A stretch of DNA of 10,268 bases from NCBI GenBank assembly GCA_002311285.1, contig DBZU01000005.1:1-10268 (forward strand), read 5' to 3'. The stretch comes from Dehalococcoidia bacterium UBA1152. Lineage in GTDB: Bacteria; Chloroflexota; Dehalococcoidia; Lucifugimonadales; UBA2962. Each line of letters opens with the position of its first letter. The stretch's first letter is position 1. The position numbers and the translations under genes are program-made. The notes beneath the pieces were generated by a model. The model saw nothing but the letters and a program-made list of their open reading frames with translations, had not been told where the DNA came from and ran no database searches. Positions 5,696 through 10,268 of this stretch are shown one piece after another.

Positions 5696-6625
5696 TCATT
5701 TGCCAGCCATAATTTCTAAGGTTTCTCTTACCGACTCAGCTGACTTATGAAGGGCGGCAAGTTCCGATTTAGTAAGTTTAAATTCAAAGATATGTTCAAT
5801 TCCAGTTTTCCCAAGTTTCACTGGTACGCCAACAAACAGATCATTTAATCCATACTCGCCTTCCAGATATGCTGTACAAGGAAGTATTAGCTTTTTATCT
5901 AAGATTATAGAGCCGACCATTTCTACTATGGATGCTGAAGGAGCATAATATGCACTACCAGTTTTAAGTAAACCAACTATTTCTGCCCCTCCATCCCTTG
6001 TTCTCTGTATGATTTGCTCCAAACGGTCAGCAGGGATTAAATCGGAAACAGGTATCCCTCCTATACTAGTGGGTCCTACTGTTGGCACCATAGTATCCCC
6101 GTGTCCACCTAAAACGTAGGCCTGTACGGCATCTACCGAAACATCTAATTCTTGAGCCAAGAAGCTTCTATATCTCGCTGTGTCTAATACCCCTGCCATA
6201 CCAACTACTCTTTCTTTAGGAAATCCACTTATTTTCAATGCTTGTTGAGCCATCGCATCTAATGGATTTGTAACTATTAATAAAATGCTGTCAGGAGATT
6301 GAGTAGATGTTGTTTCTACAACATCAGAAACTATTTTCATGTTTGTCAGTAGCAAATCATCTCTACTCATTCCCGGCTTTCTGGCAATGCCCGATGTAAT
6401 AACAATAATGTCTGAGCCAGCAGTTTCTTCATATGAATTAGTCCCTATAATTTTTGCGTCAGATCCCACGACTGGACCAGATTCAAGTATGTCTAAAGCT
6501 TTTCCCTGAGGTAATCCCTCTATAATATCTACTAAAACGATGTCGGCATAACCTTTGTCAAATAATCTTTGTGCAGTTGTTGCTCCAACATTTCCAGCTC
6601 CAACTATAGTAATTTTTTGTGCCAT
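5696..6625 (-). CDS. mdh: Malate dehydrogenase (LDH-like, NAD-dependent)
   Basis: MDH interconverts malate and oxaloacetate with NAD(H) in the cytoplasm. The 309-aa protein belongs to the LDH-like MDH group. The nucleotide motif GAGNVG is at residues 9-14, and Asp33 after the second strand favours NAD over NADP. The mobile-loop motif ARKPGMSRDD puts Arg82 where LDH has Gln102, the classical discriminator for malate; Arg88 is the second substrate arginine. Asn120, Asp148, Arg151 and the catalytic His175 (GGHGD) complete the active site. The ATG at 6625 lies 6 bp after the idh stop, with AAGG overlapping that stop codon as Shine-Dalgarno, so the two genes are almost certainly co-transcribed. 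The gene is convergent with sdhA-sdhB-sdhE. Confidence 0.96.
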   Translation of the reverse strand: MAQKITIVGAGNVGATTAQRLFDKGYADIVLVDIIEGLPQGKALDILESGPVVGSDAKIIGTNSYEETAGSDIIVITSGIARKPGMSRDDLLLTNMKIVSDVVETTSTQSPDSILLIVTNPLDAMAQQALKISGFPKERVVGMAGVLDTARYRSFLAQELDVSVDAVQAYVLGGHGDTMVPTVGPTSIGGIPVSDLIPADRLEQIIQRTRDGGAEIVGLLKTGSAYYAPSASIVEMVGSIILDKKLILPCTAYLEGEYGLNDLFVGVPVKLGKTGIEHIFEFKLTKSELAALHKSAESVRETLEIMAGK

Positions 6626-6631
6626 CTAACC

Positions 6632-7831
6632 TTATGCCTCTACGTAATTTTGCCAAAGACAATCTATATTCGAGTTTTCAACAGTTTCCATCACATAATT
6701 GCCATATTCTTCACTTGTAGCGCCGCTATTTCTTCCTGTCATTACAATTTTACGTTCATACTGTCCACATATATCTAATGCTTTGTGAAGTTTTCCAGAT
6801 ATTTCTTCGAAACCAATATGTTCCAGCAACATCGCACCTGCGCGTAATAATGAACTTGGATCAGCATACTGCGCTCTTCCTTCGGTCACCATTCTTGGAG
6901 CACTACCATGAATAGCCTCAAACATTGAATATGTTTTGCCTAGGTTGGCTGAACCAGCGGTTCCAACCCCGCCCTGTATTTCAGCAGCTTCATCAGTAAG
7001 TATGTCACCGTATAAGTTTGGCAAAACTAAGACTTGAAAATCTGAGCGACGTTTTTCATCGATTAGCTTAGCGGTCATTATGTCTATATACCACCCTTCC
7101 CAATGGATGTCAGGATAATTCTTAGAAACCTTAGATGCGATTTCTAAGAATTTGCCATCAGTCGTTTTTACTATATTAGCCTTAGTAACCAGTGTCACGT
7201 TTTTGTTGCCCATTTTTTCAGCATGTGCGAAAGCCGCTTCAATAATTCTTTCAGACCCTTGTGAAGTTATGACTCGGAAGTCAATTGCAAGGTCTTCGGT
7301 TACATTAATTCCTTGATTGCCAACCGCATATAGATCCTCAGTATTTTCTCGAAAAAACGTCCAGTCAATCCCAAGTTTTGGTATACGGACTGGTCTAACA
7401 TTTGCAAAAAGATCGAGTTCTTTACGCATAGCTACATTAGCTGATTCTATATTAGGCCAGCCGTCTCCTTGTTCTGGAGTGTGAGTAGGGCCTTTAAGAG
7501 TAACATGACATTTCTTTATGTCTTCCAGCACATCATCAGGGATAGCTTTGCCATGTTTAGCTCTGTTTTCAATTGTTAGCCCATCTATTGTGCGGAAATT
7601 TACTTTGCCACTGGATACAGCATCTGCCATAAGATATTCTAAAACTCTCTTGGTTTCTTTACTAATAGTGGGCCCAATACCATCGCCTCCGAGCATGCCT
7701 ACAATAATTGGGGACACTTTCGAGTAGTCCGTCCAATTGGTCTCTATCTTCATCATTTCTATGCGTGCAAGCTGCTCTTCTATTATTGTTTTGAAGTGAT
7801 TTTGAGCCGTTTGGATTAGTTCAGTATTCAA
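6632..7831 (-). CDS. icd: Isocitrate/isopropylmalate-family dehydrogenase, probably isocitrate dehydrogenase
   Basis: This enzyme is predicted to decarboxylate isocitrate to 2-oxoglutarate. The 399-aa sequence has the beta-decarboxylating dehydrogenase fold. The isocitrate-type motif SxNxxxR is at residues 130-136 (Ser130, Asn132, Arg136), followed by Arg146, Arg161 and Tyr168 (FRENTEDLY), Lys217, and metal-binding Asp250, Asp276 and Asp280. Isopropylmalate dehydrogenases lack this Ser/Asn pair. The cofactor motif HGSAP is followed by Arg313-Met314, neither the Lys-Tyr typical of NADP enzymes nor the Asp-Ile typical of NAD enzymes, so cofactor use is uncertain. The start is TTG at 7831, supported by AAGGA (7845-7841) with 9-nt spacing. 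It gives about 40 residues before the conserved core; in-frame ATGs at residues 26-27 are alternatives without an evident Shine-Dalgarno. mdh follows in the same operon. Confidence 0.9.
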   Translation of the reverse strand: MNTELIQTAQNHFKTIIEEQLARIEMMKIETNWTDYSKVSPIIVGMLGGDGIGPTISKETKRVLEYLMADAVSSGKVNFRTIDGLTIENRAKHGKAIPDDVLEDIKKCHVTLKGPTHTPEQGDGWPNIESANVAMRKELDLFANVRPVRIPKLGIDWTFFRENTEDLYAVGNQGINVTEDLAIDFRVITSQGSERIIEAAFAHAEKMGNKNVTLVTKANIVKTTDGKFLEIASKVSKNYPDIHWEGWYIDIMTAKLIDEKRRSDFQVLVLPNLYGDILTDEAAEIQGGVGTAGSANLGKTYSMFEAIHGSAPRMVTEGRAQYADPSSLLRAGAMLLEHIGFEEISGKLHKALDICGQYERKIVMTGRNSGATSEEYGNYVMETVENSNIDCLWQNYVEA

Positions 7832-8020
7832 AGTTTATTTTCCTTACTTCAGGGTGTTAGTTATTAATAAAGGTTCAACTACATAGTGTAGCGAGGTGTA
7901 TTGTATATGTCTTTTATATCGCAATCGATAATTGAAATATAAATCGATGATCTTAACTAACGTGGTTTAAAACATTTTATCTTTTAAAGAAATTGTCTGT
8001 CGCATATTTACTATTGCAAA
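7832..8020. promoter_or_regulatory. Intergenic region before the idh-mdh operon
   Basis: This 189-bp AT-rich gap separates the end of the carboxyltransferase gene from the TTG of isocitrate dehydrogenase and probably holds the idh-mdh promoter. Visible elements are the Shine-Dalgarno AAGGA (7845-7841) and two copies of the 6-bp palindrome ATCGAT (7924-7929 and 7943-7948), 19 bp apart start to start. No consensus -35/-10 pair stands out, and no GC-rich terminator hairpin follows the upstream gene, so partial read-through from it is possible. Confidence 0.4.
7841..7845 (-). promoter_or_regulatory. Shine-Dalgarno supporting the TTG start of isocitrate dehydrogenase
   Basis: AAGGA lies 9 nt upstream of TTG 7831-7829. 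It is the only clear ribosome binding site near this N-terminus, and it decides for the TTG over the downstream tandem ATG codons at residues 26-27. Confidence 0.55.
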
Positions 8021-9847
8021 TCAAACTTTTGGATCTATTACTGCTAGTACAGTTCCTTTAGCAACCTTTGCCCCTATAGGCTCTGGTAGTCGTTTAATAA
8101 TACCAGTTATGGGAGATGGCAAAGTATTTTCCATTTTCATTGCCTCGAGCACCAATATGTCTTGACCAGACGACACCTCTTCACCTTCTATGGCTAGGTG
8201 TTTAATAACTATGCCATTTATGGGGGCCGTCATAAAAACCTCATCTTTATCAGTCGTAGTTTCGGTCATCGTACCTGACCCATAGCTTTCAATTTCCTGG
8301 TACTTTGTTTTACGGGTTATAGGGTCAACTTCGACATAAAATATCTCGTCGCCTAGGTATACATTAAATGCTTTTACTTTTTTACTTTTATTAATGGGCG
8401 TATCATCCTTGCCTGGTTCTTCGACCATATTTGTGCTGGAAACAGCCTTCTCTATCGAATCACTTGATGGTTTTTGCAGACCATGCTTTGCAAGTAGAAA
8501 AGACAATCCGGTAGTGGGGTAAAGCGCATAAGTCAATATGTCATCGATGTTATTTGTAATATCTGAAATCGATTCCTTAGCCGATTCCATTTCCGGTTCT
8601 AATTCATCAGCAGGACGCGATTTGATTTGTTCTACGTCACCTTTGACTTTGCTCATGACTATTTCTTTCACGCCTTCATCGATTGGAGCAGGGGGCCTTC
8701 CATATTTACCTATAACATAATCAGTTATTGCGTTCGATATCATCTTATATCGCCCAAACAATATATTGCTTACCGCCTGGGAACCGATCATTTGACTCAT
8801 TGGTGTTACTAGCGGAGGGTATCCTAGCTCTTGCCGGGTGACAGGTATTTCTTCCATCACATCCTGTAATCGATCTTCAGCTCCGGCTTCGCGAAGCTGA
8901 GATATGAGATTAGAAAACATACCACCTGGTATTTGATGTCTAAGTACTTTTGGGTCTATTACTGCGGATTTTGTTGTATCAAGTAAATCCAGATAGTTCG
9001 ACAATCGATTCTCTAATTTTGCCCCTAATACGAGTATTTTCTCCAAATCTAAGTTTGGGTTACGTTCATGGTTAGACAACGTTGATAATAAAGGTTCAAT
9101 AGCTGGTTGTGATGTTCTCAGCGACAGAGGGGCAAGACACGTGTCTACTATGTCTACCCCGGCTTCTATAGCCTTTAGAACGGTCATCGAAGCCATTCCG
9201 GAAGTATAATGTGTATGTAACTGAATAGGCAGACTAATTTCACTTTTTAAAGCTCCAATTAATTCATATGCGTCGTATGGTGAAAGCAGCCCTGCCATGT
9301 CTTTTACCGCAATGCTATGAGCACCTAATTTCTTGAATAGCTTAGCTTTCTCAATAAAGTATTCGAGATTATAAATTGGTCCGCCCAATCTGCCGTGTTC
9401 AGTGATTGAATAACATAGAGTCATCTGTAAATGTTTGTTATTATTTAACACTGCTTCGGCTGCGGCCGATAGATTCCACTCATCATTCAAAGCATCAAAA
9501 ACTCTAAAGATGTCAATGCCATTTTCAGAGGATCGCTGTATAAAACTTTGAACAACGTCATCGGGGTATGCCCTATACCCAACGAGAGACTGACCGCGGA
9601 GGAGCATTTGCAGCTTGGTGTTCGGCATCAAAGCCTTGAATGTCCTAAGACGTTCCCAAGGGTCTTCATTCAAGTATCTGGTGGCGACGTCAAATGTAGC
9701 TCCTCCCCATACTTCCATTGAATGAAAACCAACAGAATCCATGCCTGCTGCAATTGGCGTCATATCCTCCGTTTTAAGTCTAGTTGCTAGTAGACTTTGA
9801 TGAGCGTCTCGAAATGTTGTATCGGTAATTTTTAGTGGTTGTGACAT
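8021..9847 (-). CDS. Pyruvate/oxaloacetate carboxyltransferase with C-terminal biotinyl domain (PycB/OadA type)
   Basis: The protein moves a carboxyl group between biotin and pyruvate/oxaloacetate. The 608-aa sequence begins with an HMGL-like TIM-barrel carboxyltransferase. It contains the motif DTTFRDAHQS (residues 9-18), the reactive Lys182 (VKDMAG) and the metal-binding His211 and His213 (HTHYTSG). A PYC/OADA conserved region follows to about residue 450, then a Ser/Lys/Glu-rich linker. The biotinyl domain at about 535-608 has EAMKMEN with the biotin-accepting Lys571. No biotin carboxylase domain is fused, so a partner must supply carboxybiotin. It could be subunit B of a two-subunit pyruvate carboxylase, the alpha subunit of oxaloacetate decarboxylase, or a 5S-plus-1.3S-like transcarboxylase component. 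No membrane OadB gene is in the window. It has no Shine-Dalgarno; its start lies inside the preceding 85-aa gene, suggesting translational coupling. Confidence 0.9.
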   Translation of the reverse strand: MSQPLKITDTTFRDAHQSLLATRLKTEDMTPIAAGMDSVGFHSMEVWGGATFDVATRYLNEDPWERLRTFKALMPNTKLQMLLRGQSLVGYRAYPDDVVQSFIQRSSENGIDIFRVFDALNDEWNLSAAAEAVLNNNKHLQMTLCYSITEHGRLGGPIYNLEYFIEKAKLFKKLGAHSIAVKDMAGLLSPYDAYELIGALKSEISLPIQLHTHYTSGMASMTVLKAIEAGVDIVDTCLAPLSLRTSQPAIEPLLSTLSNHERNPNLDLEKILVLGAKLENRLSNYLDLLDTTKSAVIDPKVLRHQIPGGMFSNLISQLREAGAEDRLQDVMEEIPVTRQELGYPPLVTPMSQMIGSQAVSNILFGRYKMISNAITDYVIGKYGRPPAPIDEGVKEIVMSKVKGDVEQIKSRPADELEPEMESAKESISDITNNIDDILTYALYPTTGLSFLLAKHGLQKPSSDSIEKAVSSTNMVEEPGKDDTPINKSKKVKAFNVYLGDEIFYVEVDPITRKTKYQEIESYGSGTMTETTTDKDEVFMTAPINGIVIKHLAIEGEEVSSGQDILVLEAMKMENTLPSPITGIIKRLPEPIGAKVAKGTVLAVIDPKV

Positions 9848-10037
9848 AATCTAAATCTGGGTTGCGGATGACTTGTTTCCACAAATTTAGCCTTGAGGCT
9901 TTAGCCTTCAACGGCTGTGGCTTGGTTTGGCCTAGCTGGTTTAATAGTTTTAGTTGCTCACTATTTTGATATTCAAGAATTGCAGCAATTACTATAGCCA
10001 GTTTTTTGGAATCATCAATTGCTGCAGTATAGCTCAC
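9780..10037 (-). CDS. Small carboxylase-associated protein (85 aa, possibly OadG/AccE-like)
   Basis: The GTG start at 10037 overlaps the stop of the upstream carboxyltransferase gene by four bases (GTGA) and has GGGAG (10051-10047) 9 nt upstream. Residues 1-25 (starting MSYTAAIDDSKKLAIVIAAI) form one helix with a hydrophobic face. A linker and a basic, Trp-containing stretch (SRLNLWKQVIR, about residues 48-58) follow. Small proteins with an N-terminal LAxVxAAI helix and a C-terminal S-x-W-x-x-x-x-R element are commonly encoded between biotin-enzyme subunits: the OadG-like gamma subunit and the acyl-CoA carboxylase epsilon subunit. The resemblance is of layout and short motifs only. The last 22 codons run into the carboxyltransferase gene in another frame, a 68-bp overlap, so the tail NYRYNISRRSSKSTSN may be a recent extension. 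It is probably an assembly or stabilising subunit. Confidence 0.6.
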   Translation of the reverse strand: MSYTAAIDDSKKLAIVIAAILEYQNSEQLKLLNQLGQTKPQPLKAKASRLNLWKQVIRNPDLDYVTTTKNYRYNISRRSSKSTSN

Positions 10038-10268
10038 AAGGGTATGCTCCCATGTTTTTTTATAGGCATAGAATCCCGTTTATTTGATAACATTTTTAAT
10101 GCAGATATTAATTTAGCCCTTGTATCCGCGGGATCTATTACATCATCTATTAACCCCTTGCTAGCTGCAACGTAAGGATTCATCAATTCCTCACGGTATT
10201 CATTGATTTTTTGTGATTTTAATTCATCCGGATTTTTCGAAGATTTAATCTCCCTGCCGTGTATTATA
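10034..10268 (-). CDS. Acyl-CoA (propionyl/methylmalonyl-CoA) carboxyltransferase subunit, C-terminal fragment
   Basis: Only the last 77-78 codons are in the window; the gene enters from the right edge. Recognisable family elements are NPYVAASKGLIDDVIDP followed by TRAKLI and the terminal KKHGSIPL. These match the C-terminus of the beta (carboxyltransferase) chain of propionyl-CoA carboxylase, methylmalonyl-CoA decarboxylase alpha and the 12S subunit of transcarboxylase. The crotonase-fold family transfers carboxyl between biotin and an acyl-CoA. Substrate choice cannot be read from this end. The stop overlaps the start of the 85-aa gene (GTGA), which in turn overlaps the pyruvate-type carboxyltransferase, so the three genes form one transcription unit. 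This reading is secure for the family although the protein is truncated by the window. Confidence 0.88.
   Translation of the reverse strand, partial: IIHGREIKSSKNPDELKSQKINEYREELMNPYVAASKGLIDDVIDPADTRAKLISALKMLSNKRDSMPIKKHGSIPL

Noticed and set aside
8538..8812. Open frames antisense to the carboxyltransferase gene
   Set aside because: They mirror conserved codons of the real gene and show no independent coding signal.

Overview
The window looks like AT-rich (by eye about 40% GC) bacterial chromosome. Most of it encodes central carbon metabolism. The gene content is an anchor-less type E succinate dehydrogenase, an isocitrate/malate dehydrogenase pair, and a biotin carboxyltransferase next to an acyl-CoA carboxylase-type carboxyltransferase and a very small protein. 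A phosphotriesterase-family start and an HSL-type esterase also occur. This mix would suit a low-GC marine Chloroflexota (SAR202/Dehalococcoidia-like) genome. That assignment is inference from gene content; no rRNA or other phylogenetic marker is present.

Layout. 1-56 (-): first codons of a phosphotriesterase-family protein with a strong ribosome binding site. 290-571 (-): unrecognised acidic 93-aa protein. 695-916 (+): small ribbon-helix-helix-like DNA-binding protein with a palindrome just upstream. 925-1875 (-): HSL-family alpha/beta hydrolase. 2002-5530 (+): sdhA-sdhB-sdhE, tightly packed, apparently starting from an extended -10 promoter that would give a leaderless sdhA mRNA. 5541-5688 (+): possible frameshifted ACT-domain remnant. 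5696-7831 (-): isocitrate dehydrogenase (TTG start) followed 6 bp later by malate dehydrogenase. 8021-10268 (-): C-terminus of a propionyl/methylmalonyl-CoA-type carboxyltransferase, an overlapping 85-aa protein, and a PycB/OadA-type carboxyltransferase with its own biotinyl domain.

How the genes fit together. IDH, SDH and MDH are three TCA-cycle steps, and the PycB/OadA protein works at the pyruvate-oxaloacetate node that feeds the cycle. The acyl-CoA carboxyltransferase upstream of it would connect propionyl/methylmalonyl-CoA chemistry to oxaloacetate. A transcarboxylase-like complex is therefore possible, alongside the more conservative reading of two separate biotin enzymes.

The most notable details are in the succinate dehydrogenase. 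SdhB has an extra cysteine where classical enzymes have the [3Fe-4S] non-ligand residue, predicting a second [4Fe-4S] cluster. The usual membrane anchor is replaced by an HdrB-like CCG protein whose first CCG motif lacks one cysteine. I found no mobile element, CRISPR array, tRNA or rRNA, and no convincing intrinsic terminator.
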